Shown in pieces: positions 42,189 to 52,834 of a DNA stretch of 64,000 nt. Within the stretch, counting starts at the first letter, position 1. Every line of letters begins with the position of its first letter. Made by a program: the position numbers and the translations under genes. The DNA comes from Variovorax sp037204085 (GTDB lineage Bacteria; Pseudomonadota; Gammaproteobacteria; Burkholderiales; Burkholderiaceae_C): the NCBI RefSeq assembly GCF_037204085.1, contig NZ_JBBCBW010000007.1, positions 203,561 through 267,560 of the forward strand. Reading direction: 5' to 3'. The notes below the pieces were generated by a model that did not search any database, had not been told where the DNA came from, and saw only the letters and a program-made list of their open reading frames with translations.

Positions 42189-43337
42189 TCAGAGCGCTCC
42201 TTCGGTCGACCGCGCGGCCGGGGCAGTCAACGGCGTGCTGACTTGCAGCGAGCTCGTCGTGTGGGTGGCGACGGCCTTGGCGGCTGCCTTGCGGCGGATG
42301 CGGTAGGCGATGAGCGTGTCGCAGGCCAGCAGCGTGAAGAGCAGCAAACCCTGGAACACACCGGTCAGCGACTTGGGCAGGCCCAGGCGCGACTGCGCGA
42401 GCTCGCCGCCGATGTAGAACATGCTCATGAGGATGGCCGAGAACACCATGCCCACCGGGTGCAGCCGGCCGACGAAGGCCACGATGATGGCCGCGAAGCC
42501 GTAGCCGGCCGGCACGTAGGGCGTGAGCTGGCCGAGCGGGCCGGCCACCTCGAGCGCACCGGCCAGGCCTGCTGCGCCGCCCGAGGTCAGCAGCGCGATC
42601 CAGATTGCGCGCCGCGCCGAGAAGCCTGCATAACGCGCGGCCGCCGGGGCGAGCCCGCCGACCTGCTGCGCGAAACCCGCGCGCGTTCGGAACAGGAACA
42701 CCCACAAGGCGCCCACGCCGAGCAGCGCGATGATCAACCCGATGCTCACACGCGAACCCTTGAAGAGCCGCGGAATCTGCGTCACGGCCTCGAAGGTTTT
42801 CGATTGCGGAAAGTTGTAGCCCTGCGGATCTTTCCAGGGGCCGAAGACCATGTAGCCGAGCAGCAGCGTGGCCACATACACCAGCATCAGGCTCACGAGG
42901 ATCTCGTTGGCGTTGAACTTGTCGCGCAAGAACGCCACGATGCCGGCCCACACCATGCCGCCAAGGGTGCCCGCAACAAGAATGGCCACCACGATCCATG
43001 AGCCGGTGGTCTTGTCGGCCATGAGCGCAACGCCGCCCGCGGCAATGGCGCCGAACACGAACTGGCCCTCTGCGCCGATGTTCCACACATTGGAGCGAAA
43101 GCACACGGCCAGGCCGAGCGCGATGATGAGCAGCGGCGTGGCTTTGATCGTGAGCTCGCCGATGGCGTAGCCGCTTTTGATGGGTTCGTAGAAGAACACC
43201 AGCAGGCCCTTGACCGGGTCTTTGCCCAGCGCGGCGAACAGCGCCACGCCGATGAGCACGGTGATCAGCAGCGCCAGGATCGGCGAGGCAAAGGTCCAGA
43301 AGCGCGAAAGCTCCGGGCGAGGTTCGAGCTTAAGCAT
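42189..43337 (-). CDS. ABC transporter permease 1, nucleoside/simple-sugar type
   Basis: 382 residues, eight to ten membrane spans, of the YufP/RbsC class. It is longer than its partner through an N-terminal span pair (PILALLITVLIGVALFAALG) and the loop KDPQGYNFPQSKTFEAV. The loop RSNVWNIGAEGQFVFGAIAA and the ATPase-contact segment GGLAPAAARYAGFSARRAIW match the family. Its start overlaps the ATPase stop by 8 bases (43330-43337), giving coupled translation. Confidence 0.9.
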   Translation of the reverse strand: MLKLEPRPELSRFWTFASPILALLITVLIGVALFAALGKDPVKGLLVFFYEPIKSGYAIGELTIKATPLLIIALGLAVCFRSNVWNIGAEGQFVFGAIAAGGVALMADKTTGSWIVVAILVAGTLGGMVWAGIVAFLRDKFNANEILVSLMLVYVATLLLGYMVFGPWKDPQGYNFPQSKTFEAVTQIPRLFKGSRVSIGLIIALLGVGALWVFLFRTRAGFAQQVGGLAPAAARYAGFSARRAIWIALLTSGGAAGLAGALEVAGPLGQLTPYVPAGYGFAAIIVAFVGRLHPVGMVFSAILMSMFYIGGELAQSRLGLPKSLTGVFQGLLLFTLLACDTLIAYRIRRKAAAKAVATHTTSSLQVSTPLTAPAARSTEGAL

Positions 43338-44859
43338 GGGCCGCCTCCTTGTTGTTGTTCTTCTTATCCCAAAGGCCGCTCATCCACTCGCCGATCTGCG
43401 GCAGCGTGGCGGCGGCGCGGTCGATCGAGGGCGACAGCCGGCCCTTGGCAATCACGTGCAGCCGGTCGCTGATGTCGAACAGCTCGTCGAGTTCTTCGCT
43501 CACCACCAGCACGGCGCAGCCTGCATCGCGCAGCGCAAGAATTTCGCTGCGAATGAGTGCGGCGGCGCCCACGTCCACGCCCCAGGTCGGCTGCGCGACG
43601 ATGAAAAGCTTGGGGTTGGCGTCGATCTCGCGGCCGACGATGAACTTCTGCAGGTTGCCGCCCGAGAGCGACCGCGCCGCGGCATTCGGTCCGCCGGCCT
43701 TCACATTGAAGCGCTCGATGATGCCGCGGGCATGTTTTTCGAGCGCCGAGGTGCGGATCCAGCCGCCCTTGCCCACCGCATTGCCGCGCGTGAGCAGGAG
43801 GTTGTGCGCAAGGCCGAGCGTGGGCACCGCGCCGCGGCCCAACCGTTCTTCCGGCACAAAGTGCAGGCCGAGCGCGCGCCGCGCGCGTGGCCGCAGTCGT
43901 CCGGCGGGCTTGTCGAACACCCGCACCATCGCGGCCTCGGCACGCACGTCTTCGCCCGAGAGCGCGTAGAGCAGTTCTTTCTGGCCGTTGCCGGACACGC
44001 CCGCAATACCGACCACCTCGCCGGCGCGCACGTCGAACGAAATGCCGTCGAGGTCGACGCCGAACTGGTCTTCACGCGCAAGAGAAAGCCTGTCGACATG
44101 CAGCGCCACCGCACCCGCATGCACCGGTCGGTGCTTGAGCGGCGGCGGCTCGGCGCCGATCATCAGCCGCGAGAGCGACTCGTTGCTTTCGTTCTGCGGA
44201 TTGCACACGCCGGTGACCTTGCCGCCGCGCAGCACCGTGCACGCCGTGCACAGCTCGCGAATTTCGTGCAGCTTGTGGCTGATGTAGAGGATGCTGCAGC
44301 CTTCGGAGGCCAGCTTGTTGAGCACCGTGAAGAGCTTGATGACCGCCTGCGGCGTGAGCACCGAGGTCGGCTCGTCCAGGATGAGCAGCTTGGGGTTGGT
44401 GAGCAGCGCGCGGATGATCTCCACCCGTTGCATCTCGCCTACCGAGAGCGTGTGCACCGGGCGCGAAGGATCGATGTCGAGCCCGTATTCGCTCGCCTTG
44501 GCCGTGATGCTGCGGGCCACCTCGGCCAGCTGCAGAGACTTGTCCAGGCCCAGCCACACGTTTTCGGCCACGGTGAGCGTGTCGAACAGGCTGAAGTGCT
44601 GGAACACCATGCTGATGCCCAGCGCCCTTGCCTGCTGCGGGTTGCGCAGGTTGACGGCCTGGCCGTCGAAGACCACCGTGCCTTCGTCGGGCTTGACCGA
44701 GCCGTAGATGATCTTCATCAACGTCGACTTGCCGGCGCCGTTTTCGCCGAGCACTGCATGGATTTCGCCGGGCGCCACGGCCAGCGAGATGTCGCTGTTC
44801 GCCACCACCGCGGGGTAGCGCTTGGTGATGTTCGCGAGCTGGAGTCTGGGGGTTGTCAT
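43330..44859 (-). CDS. ABC transporter ATPase with two nucleotide-binding domains
   Basis: 509 residues, two ABC domains in tandem as in RbsA/YufO. Domain 1 has Walker A GENGAGKSTLMKI, signature LSVGEMQRVEI and Walker B LLILDEPTS. Domain 2 has the altered P-loop GVSGNGQKELL, signature LSGGNLQKFIV and Walker B KLFIVAQPTWG, in which the usual D-E-P is replaced by A-Q-P; the second site is degenerate, as is common in this family. It powers purine nucleoside import with the permease pair and BMP protein downstream. Confidence 0.93.
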   Translation of the reverse strand: MTTPRLQLANITKRYPAVVANSDISLAVAPGEIHAVLGENGAGKSTLMKIIYGSVKPDEGTVVFDGQAVNLRNPQQARALGISMVFQHFSLFDTLTVAENVWLGLDKSLQLAEVARSITAKASEYGLDIDPSRPVHTLSVGEMQRVEIIRALLTNPKLLILDEPTSVLTPQAVIKLFTVLNKLASEGCSILYISHKLHEIRELCTACTVLRGGKVTGVCNPQNESNESLSRLMIGAEPPPLKHRPVHAGAVALHVDRLSLAREDQFGVDLDGISFDVRAGEVVGIAGVSGNGQKELLYALSGEDVRAEAAMVRVFDKPAGRLRPRARRALGLHFVPEERLGRGAVPTLGLAHNLLLTRGNAVGKGGWIRTSALEKHARGIIERFNVKAGGPNAAARSLSGGNLQKFIVGREIDANPKLFIVAQPTWGVDVGAAALIRSEILALRDAGCAVLVVSEELDELFDISDRLHVIAKGRLSPSIDRAAATLPQIGEWMSGLWDKKNNNKEAAHA

Positions 44860-44906
44860 GCCGGGTTTCGTGGGTTTGTCTCGTTCAACAGCAACAAGCG
44901 GAAAAC

Positions 44907-44926
44907 ATAGCTACAAGTTTAATAGC
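44907..44926. repeat. Short AT-rich hairpin TAGCTA/TAGC
   Basis: GCTA (44910-44913) and TAGC (44923-44926) flank an AT-rich loop in the 102-bp gap between the NCS2 permease and the ABC ATPase genes. It resembles the element at 18284-18302. Confidence 0.35.
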
Positions 44927-44961
44927 GTCCCCGCAACCATCGGCGCCCGACGGCGCTTTGC

Positions 44962-46341
44962 TCAGTGTCCGCCGATGTAGGCGAACTTGAACAGGAAAAT
45001 TGCTGCGATCACCCAGACCATCGCATGCACTTCCCGTGCCCGGCCGGTGAAGAGCTTGAGCACGGCGTAGGTGATGAAGCCAAAGGCCAGGCCGTTGGCA
45101 ATCGAGTAGGTAAAAGGCATGGCCAGCGCGGTCACCGCCGCCGGAATCACCTCGGTGGTGTCTTCCCAGTCGAGCTCGACCAGGTCGCGCAGCATCAGGC
45201 AGCCCACGAACAGCAGCGCCGGTGCGGTGGCGTAGGCCGGCACCGAGCCCGCGAGCGGCGAGATCATGAGGCAAGCGAGGAACAGCCCCGCCACCACCAC
45301 GGCCGTGAGGCCGGTGCGGCCACCCGCCTGCACGCCGGCCGCGCTTTCCACATAGGCCGTGGTGCTCGAGGTACCGAGCAGCGAGCCCGCGAAGATGGCG
45401 CCGCTGTCGGCCAGGAGCGCCTTGTTCATGCGCTCCATCTTGCCGGGCACCAAGAGGCCGGCGCGCTTGGCCACGCCCATCAGCGTGCCGGTGGCGTCGA
45501 ACATCTCGACCAGAAAGAACACCAGCACCACGTTCAAAATGCCGCCCTTCAGTGCGCCAAGGATGTCCAGCTGCATGAAGGTGGGCGCAATGGACGGCGG
45601 CGCATCGAACACGCCGTGGAACTTGTTGCCGCCGAAGAAGAACGACAGCACCGTCACCAGCAGGATGCCGATCAATATGGCACCGCGCACCTTGAGCCGG
45701 TCGAGCGCCACAATCACCAGGAAGCCCAGCGTGGCCAACACCACCGGCGCCGAATGCAGGTCGCCCAACGTGACGAAGGTGGCCGGCGAGGCAGCGACCA
45801 CGCCCGCGCTCTTGAGCGCGATGAGCGCGAGGAACATGCCGATGCCCACGGTGATCGCCGTTCGAAGCGACTGCGGTATGCCCTGTATGAACAGCTCCCG
45901 CAATCCGGTGACCGTGACAATGAGGAACAGGCAGCCCGAGATGAACACCGCGCCCAACGCCACCTGCCATGTGTAGCCCACGCCCAGCACCACCACGTAG
46001 GCAAAGTAGGCGTTCAGCCCCATGCCTGGCGCCATGGCAATCGGGTAGTTGGCATACAGGCCCATGATCAGCGTGCCCAGCGCCGCGATCAGGCAGGTGG
46101 CCACGAACACCGCGCCCTTGGGCATGCCCGCGTCGCCGAGGATCGACGGGTTCACGAAGATGATGTAGGCCATCGTCAGGAAGGTGGTGAGCCCTGCGAT
46201 GACTTCGGTGCGCACAGTGGTGTTGTGCTCGGTGAGCTTGAACATGCGTTCAAGCAAGCCCGCATTCCGCGGCGCGGTGCGCGCGGCTGTCCCCGAGGCG
46301 TGGGGATCGGTGACCTTGGGCACCTCTTCAAACCTGTTCAT
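44962..46341 (-). CDS. NCS2 purine permease, AzgA-type
   Basis: 459 residues, about 12-14 membrane segments. Landmarks of the AzgA/GhxP branch are ERMFKLTEHNTTVRTEVIAG at the N-terminus, AMAPGMGLNAYFAYVVV with the substrate-path residues, and VEMFDATGTLMGVA, in which the acidic residue is functionally essential in relatives. The branch transports hypoxanthine, guanine or adenine in symport with protons, rather than uracil or xanthine. Position between the nucleoside ABC operon and xdhAB supports purine-base uptake. Confidence 0.9.
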   Translation of the reverse strand: MNRFEEVPKVTDPHASGTAARTAPRNAGLLERMFKLTEHNTTVRTEVIAGLTTFLTMAYIIFVNPSILGDAGMPKGAVFVATCLIAALGTLIMGLYANYPIAMAPGMGLNAYFAYVVVLGVGYTWQVALGAVFISGCLFLIVTVTGLRELFIQGIPQSLRTAITVGIGMFLALIALKSAGVVAASPATFVTLGDLHSAPVVLATLGFLVIVALDRLKVRGAILIGILLVTVLSFFFGGNKFHGVFDAPPSIAPTFMQLDILGALKGGILNVVLVFFLVEMFDATGTLMGVAKRAGLLVPGKMERMNKALLADSGAIFAGSLLGTSSTTAYVESAAGVQAGGRTGLTAVVVAGLFLACLMISPLAGSVPAYATAPALLFVGCLMLRDLVELDWEDTTEVIPAAVTALAMPFTYSIANGLAFGFITYAVLKLFTGRAREVHAMVWVIAAIFLFKFAYIGGH

Positions 46342-46421
46342 GTCGCTTGTCTCCAGCTGTTGTATTTGGCGGTTCGTTCATCGTCGCCCCGGCCGCGACG
46401 CCGGCGCGGCCGAAGGATTCG

Positions 46422-47405
46422 TCAGGGCGGGTCGGGAGCCTCCGCTGCGACGGCCCGCTGGGCCTGGGTGGTGAAGGCGGGCCGCAGCGAGGCCGCCACG
46501 TCCTTGATGCATTCGCGCAGCCAGCGCGCGGAACTCGACGAATGGGTGCGCTCGTGCCAGAGCTGGTAGTACATGAGGCGCGGCAGCGCCACCGGGCAAT
46601 CGAGAATCTTCACCGGCAGCCGTGCGGCAAAGCGCTCGCAATACTGGCGGCCGGTGGTGAGCACCAGGAGGCTCGAGGCCACCATGTCCGGAATGAGGCT
46701 GAAGTGCGCGCAGCGCGCCGTGATGTTGCGCTGCCTGCCCAGCTCGTCGAGCATCTGGTCGATGATGCCGCGCCCGCCCGGGTGCATGGGCGTGGGCGCG
46801 ATGTGCTCGGCCGCGAGCCAGGTCTCCAGGTCCCAGCCGCGGCGCACGGCCGGATGGTCCTGGTTGACCAGCGACACCACCTCGTCGCCGAAGAGCCGGG
46901 CCATGTGCAGGTCTTCGGGCGGCTTGAGCCAGTTGCCGATGACCAGGTCGACCTGGCCGAGGGCCAGGTGGCCGTGGTAGTCCGAATCGGGCGTGAGCGC
47001 ATGGATCTCGATCTGGCACAGCGGCGCCTCGCGCTTCACGTGCGCCACCAGCATCGGCAGGAACAGCGGGTCCATGTAGTCGCTGGCCGCAATGCGGAAG
47101 GTGGTCGCCGCCGATTGCGGCTCGAAGCCGCGCGCATCGGAGAACAGCATTTCGGCGGCACGCAGAATGCTGGCCGCGGGCTCGATCATGCGCAGCCCCG
47201 CATCGGTCGGCACCATGCCCGAGCCCGAGCGCACCAGCAGCGGGTCGCCCGAGAGTTCGCGCAGGCGCTTCAGCGCGGCCGAAACGGCCGGCTGGTACAT
47301 GCCCAGGCGAATGGCGGCGCGCGAAACGCTGCGGTCGGTCAGCACGGTGTGCAGCACCCGTATGAGGTGCAAATCGATCTTGTCGAACAAGGCCTGGTCA
47401 CGCAT
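46422..47405 (-). CDS. LysR-family transcriptional regulator of the purine module (inferred)
   Basis: 327 residues. HTH in IDLHLIRVLHTVLTDRSVSR and MYQPAVSAALKRLRELSGD, NodD-like subgroup; effector domain from about 95 (FRIAASDYMDPLFLPMLVAH). It lies between xdhB (127 bp upstream) and the NCS2 permease (80 bp downstream), all on the same strand. It is therefore probably transcribed with them and a candidate regulator of purine uptake and oxidation. Confidence 0.88.
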   Translation of the reverse strand: MRDQALFDKIDLHLIRVLHTVLTDRSVSRAAIRLGMYQPAVSAALKRLRELSGDPLLVRSGSGMVPTDAGLRMIEPAASILRAAEMLFSDARGFEPQSAATTFRIAASDYMDPLFLPMLVAHVKREAPLCQIEIHALTPDSDYHGHLALGQVDLVIGNWLKPPEDLHMARLFGDEVVSLVNQDHPAVRRGWDLETWLAAEHIAPTPMHPGGRGIIDQMLDELGRQRNITARCAHFSLIPDMVASSLLVLTTGRQYCERFAARLPVKILDCPVALPRLMYYQLWHERTHSSSSARWLRECIKDVAASLRPAFTTQAQRAVAAEAPDPP

Positions 47406-47532
47406 GCCGTCCTCCCTGCGCAGCGGGCTGCAGCCACGGCCCGGAAAAACCGGTTCCGCGGTGGTTCGCGAAGAGGACGAGGGCGTGGGGCATTGGAAGG
47501 ACTTTGGACATGCGCCAAAGTCTACGAGTGGG

Positions 47533-49983
47533 CTATGCGGACTGGACGGCCGTGATGGCGCGAAGAATCGATTCGCTCGTGGCCGGCGCCTTCAGCGGCG
47601 GATCGACCCTGTGGCCGCCCGCGGCGGACACCGCGTCGCGGATGGCGAAGAACACCGAGAACGGCAGCAGCAGCGGCGGTTCGCCCACGGCCTTGCTGCG
47701 GTGGATGGAGTCCTCGAAGTTCTGGCCTTCGAACAGGCGCACGTTGAAGATGGGCGGGCAGTCGTTGGCCGTCGGAATCTTGTAGGTGCTGGGCGCGTGC
47801 GTGGTGAGCTTGCCACTTTGCGGATGCCACACCAGCTCTTCGGTGGTGAGCCAGCCCATGCCCTGGATGAACGCGCCTTCGACCTGGCCGATGTCCACGG
47901 CCGGGTTCAGCGACTTGCCCGCGTCGTGCAGGATGTCGGCGCGCAAGAGCTTCCACTCGCCGGTGAGCGTGTCGACGACCACCTCGCTCACCGCCGCGCC
48001 ATAGGCGTAGTAGTAGAACGGGCGGCCCTGCATCTTTTCCTTGTCCCAGCTGAGGCCGGGGGTGGCATAGAAGCCGTCGGACCACAGCTGCTTGCGGTCG
48101 AGATACGCCTCGCCCACCACGGTGCTGAAGGCCAGCGTGCGGCCGTTGACTTCGACCTTGTCGTTGGCAAAACGCACCTCGCCCGGCTTGCCACCATGGC
48201 GTTCGGCCGCGCTTTGCGCAAGCCGCTCGCGGATCTGACGCGCCGCATCTTGCGCGGCCTTGCCGTTCAGGTCGGCGCCGGTCGATGCGGCGGTGGCCGA
48301 GGTGTTGGCCACCTTGGTGGTGTCGGTTGCGGTCACGCGCACGCGCTCGAAGCTCACGCCCAGCTCGTGCGCCACCACCTGCGCCACCTTGGTGTTGAGG
48401 CCCTGCCCCATCTCGGTTCCGCCGTGGTTCACGAGAATGGAGCCATCGGTGTACACATGCACCAGTGCGCCGGCCTGGTTGAAATGCTTCACGTTGAACG
48501 AAATGCCGAACTTGAGCGGCGCAAGCGCAAGACCGCGCTTGAGCACCACGCTCTTCTGGTTGAACGCGGCGATCTCCTCGCGCCGGGCGCGGTAGTCGCT
48601 GCTGGTTTCGAGCTCGGCCACCAGTTCGTGCACGATGTTGTCGGTCACCGTCTGCCGGTAAGGCGTGACGTTGTTCTCCGCCTTGCCGTAGAAGTTGACG
48701 CGCCGCACGTCGAGCGGGTCGCGCTTCAGCTCGCGCGCCACGGAGTCGAGGATGTTCTCGACGGCAATGGCGCCCTGCGGCCCGCCAAAGCCACGAAATG
48801 CCGTGTTGCTCTGCGTGTTGGTCTTGCCCGAATAGCCGTGCATCGCCACGTTGGGCAGCCAGTAGGCGTTGTCGAAGTGGCAGAGCGCCCGTGTCATCAC
48901 GGGGCCCGAAAGATCGGCCGAGTGGCCGGCCCGCGAGACCATGGTGATCTCCGCGCCGAGGATGCGTCCGTCGTCGTCATAGCCCACGTCGTACTCGTAC
49001 CAGAAGCAGTGGCGGCGGCCGGTGATCATGAAGTCGTCGTCGCGGTCGAGCCTGAGCTTGACCGGGCGGCGCAGCTTGCTGGCCGCCACCGCGGCCACGC
49101 AGGCGAACAGCGCCGATTGCGACTCCTTGCCGCCGAAGCCGCCGCCCATGCGCCGGCATTCGACATGCACCTCGTTCGACTGCAGGTGCAGCGCATGCGC
49201 CACCAGGTGCTGCATCTCGCTCGGGTGCTGCGTGGAGCAATGAATGTGCAGCGCGCCGCCCTCTTTCGGAATGGCGTAGCTGATCTGGCCTTCGAGGTAG
49301 AACTGTTCCTGCCCGCCCACGTCGAGCGTGGCCTTGTGGCGGTGCGGCGCGGCGGCAATGGCAGCGCGCACCGCCGCCTCGTCGCCTTCGTTGGCGCTGC
49401 CGCCGCTGCGCACGATGTGCATTGGCGGCACCACATACTGGCCGCGGGCGTGCGCATCCTGCGGCGTGAGCACGGGCGGCTCCGCCTCGAGTGCGATGGC
49501 GTCTTTCGCCTTTGCGGCGGCACGGCGCGCGGCATCGCGGCTTTCCGCAATCACCGCGAACACCGGCTGGCCCAGGTAGCGGATCTGGCCGCCGTCCTTC
49601 AGCGAAAGCAGTATCGGGTCGTCGTGCACGATCGAGCCGCAGTCGTTGGTGCCCGGAATGTCGTCGGCCGTCAGCACCGACACCACGCCCGGCATAGCGC
49701 GGATGGCGTCGAGCGACAGCGCCGTCACCCGGCCGTTGGCTGCGGGCGAGAGGCCCAGCGCGCAATGCAGCGTGCCCGCAATCTCGGGAATGTCGTCGAT
49801 GTAGGTGGCTTCGCCGGCCACGTGCAGGTGCGCCGATTCGTGCGGGCGGCTGATGCCGACACGCGCGCCGAGTTCGTGCGCCACCGCCTCGGCCGCAGGG
49901 TCGATGCGCGCGGCGGTGTTCTTCAGGTAGTCGGCAAAGGGCTCGGCGGGCTGCAGCAGGCGGGCGTCGATGGGCTTGTTCAT
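47533..49983 (-). CDS. xdhB: Xanthine dehydrogenase, molybdopterin subunit
   Basis: 816 residues from the ATG at 49983, two bases after the xdhA stop. Molybdenum hydroxylase large subunit: an N-terminal SAHLHVAGEATYIDDIPE domain, GQEQFYLEGQ, the ECRRMGGGFGGKESQ loop, TAFRGFGGPQGA, and the catalytic glutamate in SKAVGEPPLLLPF. The enzyme oxidises hypoxanthine and xanthine to urate, passing electrons through the [2Fe-2S]/FAD subunit. Active enzyme would need molybdenum cofactor maturation (XdhC), not seen in the window. Confidence 0.95.
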   Translation of the reverse strand: MNKPIDARLLQPAEPFADYLKNTAARIDPAAEAVAHELGARVGISRPHESAHLHVAGEATYIDDIPEIAGTLHCALGLSPAANGRVTALSLDAIRAMPGVVSVLTADDIPGTNDCGSIVHDDPILLSLKDGGQIRYLGQPVFAVIAESRDAARRAAAKAKDAIALEAEPPVLTPQDAHARGQYVVPPMHIVRSGGSANEGDEAAVRAAIAAAPHRHKATLDVGGQEQFYLEGQISYAIPKEGGALHIHCSTQHPSEMQHLVAHALHLQSNEVHVECRRMGGGFGGKESQSALFACVAAVAASKLRRPVKLRLDRDDDFMITGRRHCFWYEYDVGYDDDGRILGAEITMVSRAGHSADLSGPVMTRALCHFDNAYWLPNVAMHGYSGKTNTQSNTAFRGFGGPQGAIAVENILDSVARELKRDPLDVRRVNFYGKAENNVTPYRQTVTDNIVHELVAELETSSDYRARREEIAAFNQKSVVLKRGLALAPLKFGISFNVKHFNQAGALVHVYTDGSILVNHGGTEMGQGLNTKVAQVVAHELGVSFERVRVTATDTTKVANTSATAASTGADLNGKAAQDAARQIRERLAQSAAERHGGKPGEVRFANDKVEVNGRTLAFSTVVGEAYLDRKQLWSDGFYATPGLSWDKEKMQGRPFYYYAYGAAVSEVVVDTLTGEWKLLRADILHDAGKSLNPAVDIGQVEGAFIQGMGWLTTEELVWHPQSGKLTTHAPSTYKIPTANDCPPIFNVRLFEGQNFEDSIHRSKAVGEPPLLLPFSVFFAIRDAVSAAGGHRVDPPLKAPATSESILRAITAVQSA

Positions 49984-49985
49984 GG

Positions 49986-51599
<1,614 letters not shown>

Positions 51600-51666
51600 G
51601 CTCTTCGTGCTCGTGGGCGGCTCGTTTCGGCCAAGCGTTGACGTTAGCGGCTTGCGCCGCCGGGTA

Positions 51667-51780
51667 CATACCGCAGCGCCCATATTGCGTATGTGGGGGG
51701 CGGTATGCAAGCTACGGGGAAACCCTTGAGCCTGTGAGCAATTCCTAGGCCATACCGGGCCATACCGGGCCATTTCAGGC
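51667..51780. promoter_or_regulatory. CATACCG-box array upstream of xdhA
   Basis: In the 200 bp before xdhA the octamer CATACCGC (51667-51674) faces its inverse GCGGTATG (51700-51707), with CATA-TTGCG-TATG (51681-51693) between them. Further upstream a 10-bp unit CATACCGGGC is repeated in tandem (51751, 51761) and then decays (CATTTCAGGC, 51771). The 10-bp period is one helical turn. Confidence 0.6.
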
Positions 51781-51799
51781 GGGCCGCCGCCTTTTTGCG

Positions 51800-52714
51800 T
51801 CAGGCGCCGTCCGAAAACAGCCCCGCGATCACCTGCCGAAGCCAGCGGTTGGCCGGATCGGCCTCGAAGCGCTTGCTCCAATGCAGCGAAACCGTGAAGT
51901 CGCGCAGTGGAAAAGCCGGCTCCACGATGGCGTAGCCGCCGTCTTCTGCAAAACCGCGCGCAATGTTGCGCGGCATTACCACGGCCAGATCGGTGGCGCG
52001 CACGATGGCCGGCAGCACCATGAAGTGCTCGGTGGTCAGGCGTACACGTTCCTCCAGGTTGAGCAGCTGCAAGATGCGCAGCGTTTCCGCATGCGTGCGC
52101 ACCGCCACGTATTCAAGCGTTTGCAGCGCCTCGATGAGCGCCTGGCTGTTGCGCCGCCCGCGCGCAAACGGATGGCCCTTGCGCAGCAGCACGATGTAGC
52201 GGTCTTTCAGCAGGTGCTTGCGCTGCGTGTCGCGCACCTTGGGCAAGAAGCCGAAGGCAAAGTCGATGCGGCCGCTGTCGAGCGCGGGCGCTATTTCAGT
52301 GGGCGCCAGCGGCAGGGTCTCCACGCGCACGCCGGGCGCCAGCTCGCCAAGCCGCGCCATGAGCGAAGGCAGAAAACGGCCTTCGCCGATGTCGCTCATG
52401 TGAATGCGAAAGGTCTTGCGCGAGGCCTGCGGCTCGAAGCGGCCGGGCTCCTGCAGCGCTTCTTCGAGCGTGTTGAGCGCGGCCTGCACCGCAACGGCCA
52501 GCCGGTCGGCGCGGGGCGTGGGCGCAACCCCGCCGGGCGCGCGCGTGAAGAGCGCATCTTTCAGCAGCAGTCGCAGGCGGCCAAGGCCGTGGCTCGCGGC
52601 GGGCTGCGTAAGGCCCAGCTCTTCGGCGGCGCGGCTCACGCTGCGGGCGCGATAGACCGCATCGAACAGGCGCAGCAGGTTGAGGTCTATCGTTTGTATA
52701 TGCATGGCATGCAT
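51800..52714 (-). CDS. LysR-family transcriptional regulator
   Basis: 304 residues from the ATG at 52714 (an ATG at 52705 is in frame three codons later). HTH in IDLNLLRLFDAVYRARSVSR and LTQPAASHGLGRLRLLLKD; effector domain from about 95. Its start codons lie inside a perfect 19-bp palindrome, a likely autoregulatory site. It is divergent from the glucose/sorbosone-type dehydrogenase, its most likely target, and sits upstream of xdhA on the same strand. Confidence 0.88.
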   Translation of the reverse strand: MHAMHIQTIDLNLLRLFDAVYRARSVSRAAEELGLTQPAASHGLGRLRLLLKDALFTRAPGGVAPTPRADRLAVAVQAALNTLEEALQEPGRFEPQASRKTFRIHMSDIGEGRFLPSLMARLGELAPGVRVETLPLAPTEIAPALDSGRIDFAFGFLPKVRDTQRKHLLKDRYIVLLRKGHPFARGRRNSQALIEALQTLEYVAVRTHAETLRILQLLNLEERVRLTTEHFMVLPAIVRATDLAVVMPRNIARGFAEDGGYAIVEPAFPLRDFTVSLHWSKRFEADPANRWLRQVIAGLFSDGA

Positions 52715-52716
52715 AT
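52698..52716. promoter_or_regulatory. Perfect palindrome covering the lysR start codon
   Basis: ATATGCATG-G-CATGCATAT is a 9+1+9 perfect inverted repeat containing both candidate ATG codons of the LysR gene, 119 bp from the start of the divergent dehydrogenase gene. Confidence 0.6.
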
Positions 52717-52834
52717 TACTTAGCTCGATTATTTTATTGAAGACCCGGCGCAGGGCTCGCACACTGGCCGCCGTTGCCGATCGGCCCAAGGGCCGGCGAG
52801 CACGAAGAGCCCACCCACGAGAAGGAGACAAGAC

